A stretch of 64,000 nt of DNA from Halobacillus_B rhizosphaerae (GTDB lineage: Bacteria; Bacillota; Bacilli; Bacillales; Halobacillaceae), in the NCBI RefSeq assembly GCF_046719735.1, contig NZ_JAUTWQ010000003.1:199855-263854 (forward strand), written 5' to 3'. Made by a program: the position numbers and the translations under genes. Below the pieces are notes generated by a model. That model worked only from the letters and a program-made list of their open reading frames with translations, searched no databases and had not been told where the DNA came from. Below, one piece after another: positions 51,281-60,881 of this stretch. Numbering within the stretch: the stretch's first letter is position 1; every line of letters begins with the position of its first letter.

Positions 51281-52045
51281 ATGCATTACGCTATTATTAC
51301 CGGTGATTCAAGAGGGCTTGGAGAAGCGATCGCTAAACAATTCATCGGAAAAAATGTGAATATTGTAGGGATCTCACGCACGCACAATAAGAGTCTCGAA
51401 AAGGCAGCTCAAGATAGCAAAGTGGATTATACGCACTTCAGCTGTGATTTAAGTCAGACTGAAAGCGTTGCTAATTGTCTGGATGAAGTAGCCAGTCATG
51501 TGTTCCATGAGGAGACCCATTATGTTTATCTGGTTAATAATGCTGGGGTAATAGACCCCATTGATACAGTAGGCAATCTAAATGTGGACGAGCTGCAGAA
51601 CCATTTACAAATAAACCTTGCTGTGCCGATGCAGTTTTTTAATCGAATTTTAAAGGAAGCTAACGCAGCTGACATTTCAACGATGCTCATTAATATTACA
51701 TCAGGGGCGGCCGAGAGATCCGTTCATGGCTGGAGTGTTTACAGCAGTGCCAAAGCAGCCATTAATCGTTTTACTGAAACCGCCGCTTTAGAACAAGAAC
51801 AAGAAGAGAATAATCATATTATATTTGCTTTCAGTCCCGGCGTGGTAGATACGGACATGCAAGGAAGAATCCGGGCAAGCTCAGAAGATGAATTTGCGGA
51901 CGTGAGCAAGTTTAAACAGCTGAAGGAAGAAGGGAAATTACGCGCCCCAGAAACGGTGGCAGCTGTACTTATGGATTTACTGAATAATCCAAAAACCATT
52001 GAAAGCGGAAAAGTATATAAACTCTATGATTTAATCGAGGAGTAA
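51281..52045 (+). CDS. SDR oxidoreductase, YueD/benzil-reductase-like
   Basis: 254 residues. YAIITGDSRGLGEAIAKQF gives the T-G-x-x-x-G-x-G loop; the cofactor pocket has S-R-T, suggesting NADPH. YLVNNAGVIDP and the Y-x-x-x-K in VYSSAKAAINRF complete the motif. Close to sepiapterin-reductase-like YueD (benzil reductase) by length and the GAAERSVHGWSVYSSAKAAI block. Natural substrate unknown. AAAGGAGG precedes the ATG. Confidence 0.85.
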   Translation: MHYAIITGDSRGLGEAIAKQFIGKNVNIVGISRTHNKSLEKAAQDSKVDYTHFSCDLSQTESVANCLDEVASHVFHEETHYVYLVNNAGVIDPIDTVGNLNVDELQNHLQINLAVPMQFFNRILKEANAADISTMLINITSGAAERSVHGWSVYSSAKAAINRFTETAALEQEQEENNHIIFAFSPGVVDTDMQGRIRASSEDEFADVSKFKQLKEEGKLRAPETVAAVLMDLLNNPKTIESGKVYKLYDLIEE

Positions 52046-52094
52046 TGGTGCGGTGGCTTTTTTATTTTCTAATAGTGATCGTCCATTTGCATCA

Positions 52095-52190
52095 CCTAGT
52101 CCCTCGAATTCATAAGTCAAGCGCCTGCGTGATGAAGAGCAATCCACGCAGGCGCTCGTCTTATGCTTGTCAGGACTCCCTCGCCCTTCA
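52095..52190. repeat. Dispersed intergenic repeat, second locus
   Basis: Related to the element at 47602-47779 (shares C-C-T-A/G-G-T-C-C-C-T-C-G, CATAAGTCAA, CGTCTTATGCTTGTC and GGACTCCC). It holds a perfect 12-bp stem AGCGCCTGCGTG / CACGCAGGCGCT (52120-52131 and 52145-52156). No coding sense; lies between the SDR and S66 genes. Confidence 0.7.
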
Positions 52191-52222
52191 AGGTCATAAA
52201 CGCTCTTCTTCGCTTTTGTACC

Positions 52223-53200
52223 TTAATGCATGTCGATTTTTAAGGTGGTGTGGTTTTTGCCGGCTTTTAGTTCAGTGCTTCCACCGATTGGAAAAGTGAA
52301 CTGGGGTGTGGTGTGACCAAAGCTTGCATTGGCGATGACAGGGATATGAGATAATTCTTGCTTCGTTGAAATGATTTCTTTTAAATGGCTGCTCGTAATA
52401 GATGATTTGGATTGAAAGCGTCCAATAATAAACCCTTTTACTTTTTCAAAGCCGGGCTGGTGAATAAGTGACTGGAGATCCCGGTCGAAGGTTTCGGGGA
52501 TGGTCATTTCATCATCTTCTAAAAATAGGATAGACCCCTCGAGAGATGGCATAAATTCTGTACCATGGAGGAGGTTGAGGGTGCATAAATTTCCTCCGAT
52601 TGATCTCCCCTGAGCTTCTCCTTCTTGAATGACTAAATACCCGCTGTTCGGGTGAAAGTGCCGGTTTTCCTGATCGATAAACCATGGATCATCACTCCAG
52701 TCCTCTGCTTGAGGGATCAGGAAAGGATCGCTGGCAAGGAATGCTTTTTTTAAATACTCGATCGTGTAGTCCGCACCCTTTTTCATACCAAATGTGGAAA
52801 AGTGAGGACCAGAATAAGTGACGAGTCCAGTTTTATGATAGATTGCATTTGCTAATGCGGTAATGTCTGAATACCCGCATAAAATTTTTGGGTTTTCTGC
52901 GATAAGTTCATAATCTAAATACCTTAACAGCTGATTACTGTCAAAGCCGCCAATTGTGGTCAATATTGCTTTAACGTGAGGGTCTTTAAATGCATCGTGC
53001 AAATCACTTATCCGGTTATCGATTTTGGAAGAAAGAATGCTCGGTTTATCTTCTATGTATTTACTATAAGAAACCTTCAATCCTAGACTTTCCAGGCGAT
53101 GAATAGCCAACTCCTGCTGATCCTTTGCAATCATTGTCATACTCTCTGCAGGAGAAACGATTCTCACTTCATCTCCCTCTTTTAGCTTGGCTGGAATCAT
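52223..53200 (-). CDS. S66 family LD-carboxypeptidase / MccF-like peptidase
   Basis: 325 residues. N-terminal LKEGDEVRIVSPAE, the nucleophile in LCGYSDITALANAIY (Ser in G-Y-S-D), and Glu/His triad partners in FLEDDEMTIPETFD and NASFGHTTPQFTFPIGG. S66 members trim L,D-peptide bonds of murein (LdcA) or inactivate microcin C-like nucleotides (MccF); the loops here do not decide which. It overlaps the methyltransferase gene by 32 nt. Confidence 0.88.
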   Translation of the reverse strand: MIPAKLKEGDEVRIVSPAESMTMIAKDQQELAIHRLESLGLKVSYSKYIEDKPSILSSKIDNRISDLHDAFKDPHVKAILTTIGGFDSNQLLRYLDYELIAENPKILCGYSDITALANAIYHKTGLVTYSGPHFSTFGMKKGADYTIEYLKKAFLASDPFLIPQAEDWSDDPWFIDQENRHFHPNSGYLVIQEGEAQGRSIGGNLCTLNLLHGTEFMPSLEGSILFLEDDEMTIPETFDRDLQSLIHQPGFEKVKGFIIGRFQSKSSITSSHLKEIISTKQELSHIPVIANASFGHTTPQFTFPIGGSTELKAGKNHTTLKIDMH

Positions 53201-53837
53201 ATGCCTGCCCCTTTCCTTTTCTTAATAATAAACCTTGAAAGTCATGTATGCCATGCCCGATTTCTTCTTTGGAAATAAGGTGAAAGGCTTCTACTGTGAA
53301 GACGGAAGAGACAGCTTTTTTTAAAGCATCATTATCATAAAAGGAAAAGTAGCGCTTAGGCTGGTGAAAGTCCTCTTCCCATATACCTTCGTGATTGATT
53401 CCTCCATAAACACCTAGATAAAATAAACCTCCAGGCTGCAGGACGCGTCTTATTTCCAGTAGAACATCAGCGAGATCGGATTTAGGCACATGAAGTAAAC
53501 AGTTTAACGCCCAGCTCGCTTCGAATGAGTCATTCGGGAAATCTAGATCGTCGAAACTCATTACATCTGCAGTCAATCCTTTATTCTGACACAAGTGCAC
53601 CATTTCCGCACAAAGATCGGTGGAATGAACATCCAAACCGGCATTGTTAAAATACAAACTATCCTTTCCAGGTCCAGCACCAATTTCTAGTAAACGTTGT
53701 TTTTTTTCTTTGAATAATGTATGTAAAAAAAATTCTCTTTCCGTTGTTTTCCATTTTTGAGCTGTTTGATTGTCTCTGTGTTTGGCTTGTTTATTATAGG
53801 CGCTGGATAATTGATTTTTTACTAATTCAAAATTCAT
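53169..53837 (-). CDS. Class I SAM-dependent methyltransferase
   Basis: 222 residues. Motif I is LLEIGAGPGKDSLYF, motif II DVHSTDLCAEMVHL, motif III SWALNCLLHVPKSDLADVL, then LQPGGLFYLGVYGG. Substrate unknown; a small-molecule methyltransferase is likely by size. The last 32 nt overlap the S66 peptidase start, so the two are co-transcribed with this gene first. AGGAGG precedes the ATG. Confidence 0.85.
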   Translation of the reverse strand: MNFELVKNQLSSAYNKQAKHRDNQTAQKWKTTEREFFLHTLFKEKKQRLLEIGAGPGKDSLYFNNAGLDVHSTDLCAEMVHLCQNKGLTADVMSFDDLDFPNDSFEASWALNCLLHVPKSDLADVLLEIRRVLQPGGLFYLGVYGGINHEGIWEEDFHQPKRYFSFYDNDALKKAVSSVFTVEAFHLISKEEIGHGIHDFQGLLLRKGKGQAYDSSQAKRGR

Positions 53838-54091
53838 TCCTCTGACCTCCTACTTAAGCTAAGCCTGCTGGGGAAAGACAGATGTTACAGCCCTGTGGAC
53901 ATTCATCTCATATAGGAATTTTTTTCAATTGATTACCCTTTCATCATATATTAAACTTCATTCATTTAGAAGGGGGGTGCTAGTTACTATCGTTTGGCAG
54001 CCGTTGGCGATTGTATCCTTGTACCACTTTGGCCTTGAATGTAAGTTTTCTGTTTTCCAGCGTTCTTTAATAAAATTACTTATTACCTAAT
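53838..54091. other. Intergenic region with no supportable gene
   Basis: About 250 bases between the methyltransferase start and the EamA transporter terminator. A short GTG frame near 53977 was considered and rejected. Nothing else stands out. Confidence 0.5.
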
Positions 54092-54126
54092 GGAAAACCC
54101 GAACCAATGGATGGTCCGGGTTTTCC
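54092..54126 (-). terminator. Terminator of the EamA transporter gene
   Basis: GGAAAACCCG / CGGGTTTTCC stem with an inner ACCA/TGGT pairing. Its T-rich side faces the - strand. Confidence 0.75.
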
Positions 54127-54157
54127 TCTGTATGAACTCGCTTTACAGGCATTCTGT

Positions 54158-55012
54158 TTAATTGGCCAATCTGTTATTTTTCATAAACATATAGAAAGAG
54201 GCACCGAAAATCGTAATATATCCGATCAAACTAAATAAATCCGGAACTTGATTAAATAGAAGGATGCTAATCAAGGCAGAATACACCACAGTGGAATAAA
54301 AGAAGATAGAAATCTCCCTGGCTGGTGCGAACTTATAAGCAATGGTCAATCCAAATTGTCCGAGGGTAGCAAAGCAGCCAGCCGACAATAAGTAAATCCA
54401 TTGTTTTAATGACATGGGTTCATAGTAAGCGATCGTAAATGGCAAAAGGGTTATTGTAGTGAAAAAAGAAAAGTAAAAAACAATGGTATAAAATTTCTCC
54501 CGGTCTCCAAGCACCCGTAGGAGAGTATAGGCTGCTGCTGCAAACACTGCAGAGAGAACCCCTGATAAATAAGGAATAAAGTCTAATGAAAATTCGGGTT
54601 TAATAATAAGTAGTGTACCAAGAAAGGCAATGATAATCGCGACTACTTGATACGTTCTCGTCTTTTCTTTTAAGAAAATAGCAGAAAATATAATTAATAA
54701 GAAAGGGCTGAGTTTATTTAGCATATCTGCATCTGACAGGACTAGGTGGTCAATAGCGTAAAAGAATAAGACCATTCCAATCGTACCAAAGGCAGATCTT
54801 GTTAACAGCAATCCTTGATTTTCTTTCCGGCCGAACAGTCTCTCTTTATTGTATTTTACAAAGCCAAAGGCAATGATGGCAGAAACCAAATTGCGAAATA
54901 ATGTTTTTTGGACAGTCGGTACTTCTCCTGACAGCTTTACAAGAGCTGCCATCATTGAAAAGCCAAATGCAGATATTAATAACAAGATAATTCCTTTGTT
55001 GCGGTCACTCAT
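54158..55012 (-). CDS. DMT superfamily transporter (EamA family)
   Basis: 284 residues from ATG 55012 (MSDRNKGIILLLISAFGFS) behind GGAGGAAA; thirteen upstream in-frame codons are rejected. Ten TM helices in two repeats with an EamA pattern (VKYNKERLFGRKENQGLLLT, AIIFLKEKTRT-like IFLKEKTRTYQV). Probable metabolite exporter; substrate unknown. Confidence 0.85.
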   Translation of the reverse strand: MSDRNKGIILLLISAFGFSMMAALVKLSGEVPTVQKTLFRNLVSAIIAFGFVKYNKERLFGRKENQGLLLTRSAFGTIGMVLFFYAIDHLVLSDADMLNKLSPFLLIIFSAIFLKEKTRTYQVVAIIIAFLGTLLIIKPEFSLDFIPYLSGVLSAVFAAAAYTLLRVLGDREKFYTIVFYFSFFTTITLLPFTIAYYEPMSLKQWIYLLSAGCFATLGQFGLTIAYKFAPAREISIFFYSTVVYSALISILLFNQVPDLFSLIGYITIFGASFYMFMKNNRLAN

Positions 55013-55432
55013 GTCGATTTCCTCCGATATAAATAGCTTATGTAAATTCACCTATATCATCCTAATATAAATGCTGAGATAAAGAAAGAGAGGCTGTTTA
55101 TTTCTTACCGCCTTTCACAGTACATTGGCTTTGAAGCAAGTCTCTCTATGCTGTCCACCCCAATTATGGACAGCAGATAATTATCAAATTACATGATAGT
55201 TAAGGTATAATAAGTACTAGGCAAAGAGAGTCATATTCCATGACCTATACCTCTTCGGCATAAGCTGACCGCTACTGTTTTCCACATGCTGATCCGTTAT
55301 CCCAAGTGATTTATCTTCCTTATCCTCGCCACAATTTTCGCCTTAAAATAGAAGAGAATGTTCGATTCTCCGCTTGTCCTGTACTAAAGTCTATCAACAT
55401 TAAGAACTCTAACATAACAGGAGTGTGGGCTT
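55013..55432. other. Divergent intergenic region
   Basis: About 420 bases between the EamA and GNAT genes without an evident gene. It holds a short hairpin GCTGTCC / GGACAGC (55150-55174) and a TATAAT box near 55210. No assigned function. Confidence 0.5.
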
Positions 55433-56002
55433 ATGGAGATTCTTGAGGAAAGTAAAAGAATCTTACTTAGAGAGATCATTCCAGAAGACTGGGAAGAGAT
55501 GCACGAATATTCTTCCAATGAAGAGACTTGTAAGTTTCAGCCCTGGGGACCTAATACAGAAGAAGATTCCCACTTTTTTATCAACCAGGCGATTAGAGAT
55601 CGCAAAAAAAGATACCGCAGAAGATTTGTATTTGTAATATACGAAAAGGTGTTAAAACGGATCATAGGGAATATTGAGATGAATATTCGGGATTGGGATG
55701 GAGTAGGTGAAATAGGTTTTATCATTCATCAGGGTTACTGGGGAAAGGGGTATGGGTCTGAAGCAGCCCTTCTAATTCTACGGCATAGCTTTGAGAGCTG
55801 TAAAATGCACCGAGTCTTTGCAACTTGTGATCCTGCCAATGTCGCTTCAGCTAGAGTATTAGAAAATATCGGTATGGTCAAAGAAGGGATCTTGAGAAAA
55901 GATTTACTCATCAAAGGGAATTGGAGAGACTCGGCCATCTACGGTATCTTAGAGGAAGAATGGGGAGAACGGAAAAATATCCTGGAAGAGAAATGGTTAT
56001 AG
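55433..56002 (+). CDS. GNAT family N-acetyltransferase (RimJ/RimL type)
   Basis: 189 residues. ESKRILLREIIPEDWEEMHE, acetyl-CoA loop GYWGKGYGSEAALLILRHSF, and NVASARVLENIGMVKEGILR are RimJ/RimL-type blocks. Substrate unknown (protein N-terminus or small amine). ACAGGAG precedes the ATG. Confidence 0.9.
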   Translation: MEILEESKRILLREIIPEDWEEMHEYSSNEETCKFQPWGPNTEEDSHFFINQAIRDRKKRYRRRFVFVIYEKVLKRIIGNIEMNIRDWDGVGEIGFIIHQGYWGKGYGSEAALLILRHSFESCKMHRVFATCDPANVASARVLENIGMVKEGILRKDLLIKGNWRDSAIYGILEEEWGERKNILEEKWL

Positions 56003-56042
56003 TTTAATATGCCGATGTACGTTAAAAGCATTATAATTGAAA

Positions 56043-56089
56043 AAAAACGAGTGAAATCCAGAATGTAAGTCTGGGTATCACTCGTTTTT
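56043..56089. terminator. Bidirectional terminator, GNAT / SulP
   Basis: AAAAACGAGTGA / TCACTCGTTTTT with an inner CCAG/CTGG pairing, between convergent genes. Confidence 0.88.
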
Positions 56090-56153
56090 ATATTGTCAGG
56101 GAACCATAGACTGATGTAGGGATATTAACTCCCCACTCATTCCAGGGCTTCTT

Positions 56154-57626
56154 TTAATGATCAGAAATAGAGGTGCTGTGTTTATGGTGGACGGCTAATC
56201 GCTTGACTAACTGAGAGCTGTCTTTATTTAAGCCTGTAATCTTAGTTTCTTTGTCATGTTCGTTGAATTTTAATACTAATTTATCAATCGCGGCTACAGC
56301 TGAGTCGTCCCAAACATGGGAATCAGTAAAGTCAAGAACAACATAGTCTGCGTCTACATTGAATTCAATTTGATTCATCAAACTATCAATGGAGGCAAAG
56401 AAAATCTGTCCCGTAACCGTGTAAACCATTGTTCTCGTATCCGAATTAAAGGCTTCTTCGATATGGACTTTCGAGATTTTTGCCACGAAGAAGATCGCAC
56501 TTAATAGTACACCCACCAATACACCGATGGATAGATTATCAGTTGAAACTACAGTAATAACCGTAATAATCATAACAGCTGTATCAGAAATTGGGGTCTT
56601 ATGAAATCTTGCCAGGGATCCCCAGTCAAATGTACCAATAGAAACCATAAACATAATTCCGACTAATACACCCATTGGAATTTGAACAAGAATGTCGTTG
56701 AAGACAATAATTAATAACATTAAGAACACACCTGCAACAAAGGTGGACAAACGACCGCGTCCGCCTGAACTGACGTTAATGACGGATTGTCCAATCATGG
56801 CACACCCAGCCATTCCGCCAAAGAATCCAGACACCACATTGGCAATCCCCTGTCCACGTGCTTCTTTGTTTTTATCACTTGGAGTATCTGTCATATCGTC
56901 CACGATTTGTGAGGTTAACAGAGACTCTAGAAGCCCAACAAAAGCAATCGCTATTGAAATGGGGAAGATAATTTGTAAGGTTTCAAAATTCAAAGGGATA
57001 TCAGGCAGTAGGAAAACCGGAAGTGTATTTGCTAATTCTCCCATGTCTCCTACAGTTTTTAATGGAGCTCCTGTAGTAATCGCCACAATAGTCATAATTA
57101 TGATCGCGATTAAAGGGGCAGGAACGGCTTTTGTAAACCTTGGAAGAATATAAATAATCGCTAATGATCCTGCAACCATTGCATACATCTCCCAGCCTTG
57201 TCCATCAAAGTGAGGCAGCTGTGCTGTAAAGATCAAGATCGCTAATGCATTGACGAAACCAATCATCACAGACCGAGGGACAAATTTCATAAACTGTCCA
57301 ACTCTTAACGCTCCTAAAATAAATTGCAGGATACCCGTTAAAATCGTAGCTGCTAATAAATACTCTAAACCATGCTCTTTCACGAGCGTTCCCATAAGCA
57401 GTGCTGTTGCTCCTGTAGCGGCAGAGATCATCGCAGGACGTCCGCCTGTAAAGGAAATGACAACAGCGATACAGAAGGAAGCGTACAATCCTACCATGGG
57501 GTCGACTCCAGCTATGATAGAGAAAGCGATTGCCTCAGGTATGAGTGCCATTGCGACAACCATCCCTGAGAGCACATCGTTTTTTACGTTTCCAAACCAT
57601 TGTTGTTTAATTGTTTGTGTGTTCAA
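56154..57626 (-). CDS. SulP-family anion transporter with STAS domain
   Basis: About 490 residues. A TTG at 57626 follows AAAGAGGTG; six further codons upstream are in frame. About 12 to 14 TM helices with the SulP signature VAMALIPEAIAFSIIAGVDP and GLYASF. A C-terminal STAS domain (VVLDFTDSHVWDDSAVAAID). Transports sulfate, bicarbonate or dicarboxylates in different members; the absence of close cysteine or sulfur genes leaves this open. It is divergent from a universal stress protein gene. Confidence 0.9.
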   Translation of the reverse strand: MNTQTIKQQWFGNVKNDVLSGMVVAMALIPEAIAFSIIAGVDPMVGLYASFCIAVVISFTGGRPAMISAATGATALLMGTLVKEHGLEYLLAATILTGILQFILGALRVGQFMKFVPRSVMIGFVNALAILIFTAQLPHFDGQGWEMYAMVAGSLAIIYILPRFTKAVPAPLIAIIIMTIVAITTGAPLKTVGDMGELANTLPVFLLPDIPLNFETLQIIFPISIAIAFVGLLESLLTSQIVDDMTDTPSDKNKEARGQGIANVVSGFFGGMAGCAMIGQSVINVSSGGRGRLSTFVAGVFLMLLIIVFNDILVQIPMGVLVGIMFMVSIGTFDWGSLARFHKTPISDTAVMIITVITVVSTDNLSIGVLVGVLLSAIFFVAKISKVHIEEAFNSDTRTMVYTVTGQIFFASIDSLMNQIEFNVDADYVVLDFTDSHVWDDSAVAAIDKLVLKFNEHDKETKITGLNKDSSQLVKRLAVHHKHSTSISDH

Positions 57627-57893
57627 ATTCGCACCTCTTTCCAAATATTAAATTGTACTGTCCGTAACAGTACGAATTCCGGCAAGAACGTGAAAGATTA
57701 TATCATCCATTGGTGGATTTTCATAATCGCATGTAAGCGTATAAATTTTCTTTATGCTCTTATATTCTGTTATTTGCTTAGTCATAGACAGCTAAATCAT
57801 AACTTAAGTATTTCTTTGCTTAATGTTAGCAATCATTCAATTATGCTTATTAACGTGTTAAAATAATCGAAGGTTTAATGACAGGAGGATTTT

Positions 57894-58313
57894 ATGTATA
57901 ACAAAATTTTACTAGCTGCAGATGGTTCAGAGCATTCTATTAGAACCGCAGAAAGGGCCGCAGAACTTGCCCGCCTGCAAGAGAATGCCACAATTACGGT
58001 CATTTATGTCATTGATGGGGACCGATCTAAGAGCGATGTACTCTCAGGGGGAGATATGGGGATGATTGAACATCGCCGTCATGAACGTCTTCTACCCATT
58101 GAAGAGATGCTGGAGAAAGAAGGCGTAAACTTCGATGTAGAATTAAAACGAGGTGAGCCTGGACCAACCATCGTAAAGTATGCAAACGAAAATAAATATG
58201 ACATTGTAATTATTGGCAGCCGCGGGCTGAATGCTCTTCAGGAAATGGTTCTAGGGAGTGTTAGTCACAAAGTGGCCAAACGTTCTCAGTGCCCGGTAAT
58301 GATCGTGAAGTAA
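57894..58313 (+). CDS. Universal stress protein (UspA family)
   Basis: 139 residues. YNKILLAADGSEHSIRTAER and the ATP-binding GSRGLNALQEMVLGSVSHKV, with G-x2-G-x9-G-S/T pattern, mark the ATP-type Usp. Divergent from the SulP gene, a pairing often seen in Bacillaceae, and possibly tied to the transporter. AGGAGG precedes the ATG; a terminator follows. Confidence 0.93.
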   Translation: MYNKILLAADGSEHSIRTAERAAELARLQENATITVIYVIDGDRSKSDVLSGGDMGMIEHRRHERLLPIEEMLEKEGVNFDVELKRGEPGPTIVKYANENKYDIVIIGSRGLNALQEMVLGSVSHKVAKRSQCPVMIVK

Positions 58314-58350
58314 GTACACTTACCGACCGTTAAAAGGTAAATCAATCATC

Positions 58351-58394
58351 AGAAAACCCGTACCCCTGTGTATTTTCAGGGGCACGGGTTTTCT
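58351..58394 (+). terminator. Terminator of the usp gene
   Basis: AGAAAACCCGT-CCCCTG / CAGGGG-ACGGGTTTTCT stem with an 8-nt loop. Reads as a bidirectional element between usp (+) and the ABC-2 permease (-). Confidence 0.85.
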
Positions 58395-58459
58395 GTGTGT
58401 TGCTATATTGCTTTGTCTAACAATCTCTGGTGTACTGCATAATTGAAAGTTTCCTCTAT

Positions 58460-60109
58460 TTACAAAATCGAATAATATTTAGCATTGATCATCCGTTTTA
58501 AAATGAAGTGACTCACAAGGCATGCGGTCAGTAAGAGCAGAAATAAAATAGCTGCTGTCGTACCTGCTCCACGAATGGCATCGACATTCCATAAGATTAA
58601 GATGGAAATTCCGAATACGGCTGCTTGAACAGCCATGGCTGCTAGTCCAATGACTCTGCCTTTAAAAACCTCCCGTTCATCTGTCCAATTCAGCTTCGGG
58701 TTGGATAAGTCCAAAATTGTGCCTACGGAGCTTGTAAACCAGCCAATCAGAAGAGAAAGTATGATCCACATGGTCCATATTCCGAGAAGGACGTGAAAGA
58801 AAAACAGGGTGGCTAAGCCAATTAGAATCAAAGTAAACACGTTCATGGTAAAAGCACTCATTAACTTACTCAGCATGACCGTTTTGGCTGGGATAGGCAG
58901 ATAGAGATGGTTGAACCAGCTCTTACCATCCCTGGATACAGATGAAATAGCTGCAGGATTTACTCCAAATATAAAGACAATAAACCCAATCAAAGTAAGA
59001 AGCAGCGCTTTGCCATGTCCATTCTGAAGGGTCGATCCGATCGAACTAAACGATCCTGAAGAATCCATCATAAAGATAACAATTAACAAGAATGGAAAAA
59101 GCAGAGTTTGGACTACAATTTGTGTAAAGAAAGTGGGCGTCCTGAAAATCACTTTCATTTCCTTTGAATAAGCAGCCATGACCAGCGTCCGGCTTTTGAT
59201 TTTACTTGTCATCTGGTCCTCATTGATCACCTGCTTTCTTCCGCCTGAAAGGCCTAATACCCCTTTAAAATAAAGTTTCTGTCCTACCGTCATAAAGAGG
59301 GCAAGTCCAATAAAGGAAAGAGCAATAAACAACAATAAATATAGTATTCCTGAGTAGGAACTAGTTTCCGTTAAAGCCATCGACCCCCAATAAGCATTAG
59401 GGAAAGAAGCCGTTAATAAATCCAACAGCCCATTTTTTTCCTTAATGAAGTCAGCGAGGCCGGAACTCGTTTCAGCAGTACTAATATTTAACCGAATGAC
59501 GATGTTAAACCCAATAATTAAAAGAAAGGAAAATATTCCTGCAATCACCTTTGTTCGGTCTTTATTTTTGGCAATATTAGCGAATCGCATAAAAAACATT
59601 AATAGAATTGCTGAAAAGACAAAAGGGACGACAGGAATTAGCAGCCAAACAATAAGTGCGAATATGTAGTAAACCATTCCAGCGTTGCTGTGCCCCCCAT
59701 ACATAAGTAGGGAAGGCAGTAAGATCACAGCGTTCGTTCCATATAAAGAAAGGAAAGGTACAGCTGATTTTCCCATAATAATCTGGACAGGCTCAAGCGG
59801 AAGAGCAATAAAGGATTCTACATCTTCGGCGAAATAGAACGAGCTTAAAATAGTAGTGAAACTTATTAATAAATAAGCGAAGGTCATTAACAAGAATAAT
59901 AAACCGAGAATAACATTTTCATTTCCTGTTGGTGCAAGCAAGTTATATAAACTGCCAATAATGCCGTTCAAAAGATAGAGGATAAAAAGGACGAAAGGGA
60001 TGCCGACTAATAAAGCAAACCCTATCCCGACTTTTTCGCTGGTTTTCTTTCCTGCCAGAGAAAACTGCATCTTCACCATAATCTTAATCAGCTTCCAAGT
60101 TTTAGCCAT
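58460..60109 (-). CDS. ABC-2 type transporter permease
   Basis: 549 residues, about 12 TM helices. Long cytoplasmic loop with RKQVINEDQMTSKIKSRTLV and a second half with AAISSVSRDGKSWFNHLYLP, typical of two-fold ABC-2 exporter permeases of Bacillaceae. It overlaps the ATPase gene by 8 nt. Export of a lipid, peptide or drug is possible; no adjacent biosynthetic gene narrows it. Confidence 0.82.
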   Translation of the reverse strand: MAKTWKLIKIMVKMQFSLAGKKTSEKVGIGFALLVGIPFVLFILYLLNGIIGSLYNLLAPTGNENVILGLLFLLMTFAYLLISFTTILSSFYFAEDVESFIALPLEPVQIIMGKSAVPFLSLYGTNAVILLPSLLMYGGHSNAGMVYYIFALIVWLLIPVVPFVFSAILLMFFMRFANIAKNKDRTKVIAGIFSFLLIIGFNIVIRLNISTAETSSGLADFIKEKNGLLDLLTASFPNAYWGSMALTETSSYSGILYLLLFIALSFIGLALFMTVGQKLYFKGVLGLSGGRKQVINEDQMTSKIKSRTLVMAAYSKEMKVIFRTPTFFTQIVVQTLLFPFLLIVIFMMDSSGSFSSIGSTLQNGHGKALLLTLIGFIVFIFGVNPAAISSVSRDGKSWFNHLYLPIPAKTVMLSKLMSAFTMNVFTLILIGLATLFFFHVLLGIWTMWIILSLLIGWFTSSVGTILDLSNPKLNWTDEREVFKGRVIGLAAMAVQAAVFGISILILWNVDAIRGAGTTAAILFLLLLTACLVSHFILKRMINAKYYSIL

Positions 60110-60824
60110 TTTCCGTCAGCTCCAGGAACATTTTCTCAAGGTTCTCATTTTCTTTAAATTTCTGTTTCATTTCGCTCATATTTCCATGGAATTGAAGTCG
60201 TCCGCGGTTAATAATAGCTACTTCATCACAAATCTGTTCCACTACTTCGAGTACATGAGTCGAAAAGAATACGATTTTCCCTTTATCTGCATGTTCCCTC
60301 ATCATTTCCTTTAACTTGTAGGCAGATTTAGGATCGAGCCCAGTCAGTGGCTCATCCAGAATCCAAATGTCTGGATCATGCAGCAGTACTCCAGCGACTA
60401 CAATCTTCTGCTTCATCCCATGAGAGTATGTCTGGATGTGATCATTCAAAGACTCATAGATGCCAAAACTCTTCGTAAGATTTTCAATTTTACTTTGTCT
60501 AATTTCTGAGGGTACCTGATACATATCAGCAATAAAGTTTAGATATTCCATTCCCTTTAATCTTAGAAAGATATCCGAGCGGTCTGGAACATAGCCCATG
60601 CTTTGTTTAATCTTTAATGTATGTGTTGTCAGATCCATCCCATTAACTGTAATGGACCCAGAGTCCACAGGAAGAATGCCGGTAAGCATTTTAATTGAGG
60701 TGGATTTCCCGGCGCCGTTTGGGCCCAAGAAACCAAATATTTTACCATTTGGAATGGAAAGATTTAGATTGCTCACAGCTTGTTTCCCTGAAAAATCTTT
60801 AGAAACGTTGTTAAATTCTATCAT
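60102..60824 (-). CDS. ABC transporter ATP-binding protein (ABC-2 exporter)
   Basis: 240 residues from ATG 60824 (MIEFNNVSKDF) behind AAAGG; the upstream ATG is 3 codons earlier. Walker A GPNGAGKST, signature YSHGMKQK (divergent from LSGGQ), Walker B DIWILDEPLTGLD and H-loop FSTHVLEV. Forms the exporter with the permease. Ends inside the permease start. Confidence 0.93.
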   Translation of the reverse strand: MIEFNNVSKDFSGKQAVSNLNLSIPNGKIFGFLGPNGAGKSTSIKMLTGILPVDSGSITVNGMDLTTHTLKIKQSMGYVPDRSDIFLRLKGMEYLNFIADMYQVPSEIRQSKIENLTKSFGIYESLNDHIQTYSHGMKQKIVVAGVLLHDPDIWILDEPLTGLDPKSAYKLKEMMREHADKGKIVFFSTHVLEVVEQICDEVAIINRGRLQFHGNMSEMKQKFKENENLEKMFLELTENG

Positions 60825-60881
60825 TGATATCATCCTTTGTTATTCACTATTACTAAATACGAATGAGGATCAAGGATTGTT

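Noticed and set aside
52045..52299. 84-codon frame downstream of the SDR gene
   Set aside because: It runs through the dispersed repeat and its hairpin, with no ribosome site, and overlaps the end of the S66 gene; composition is not protein-like.
53977..54090. Short GTG frame in the gap before the EamA gene
   Set aside because: The GTG overlaps its only ribosome-like site, and no promoter or conserved pattern was seen.
56692..57651. Long frames antisense to the SulP gene
   Set aside because: Shadows of the hydrophobic SulP coding sequence; no ribosome sites or domain patterns.
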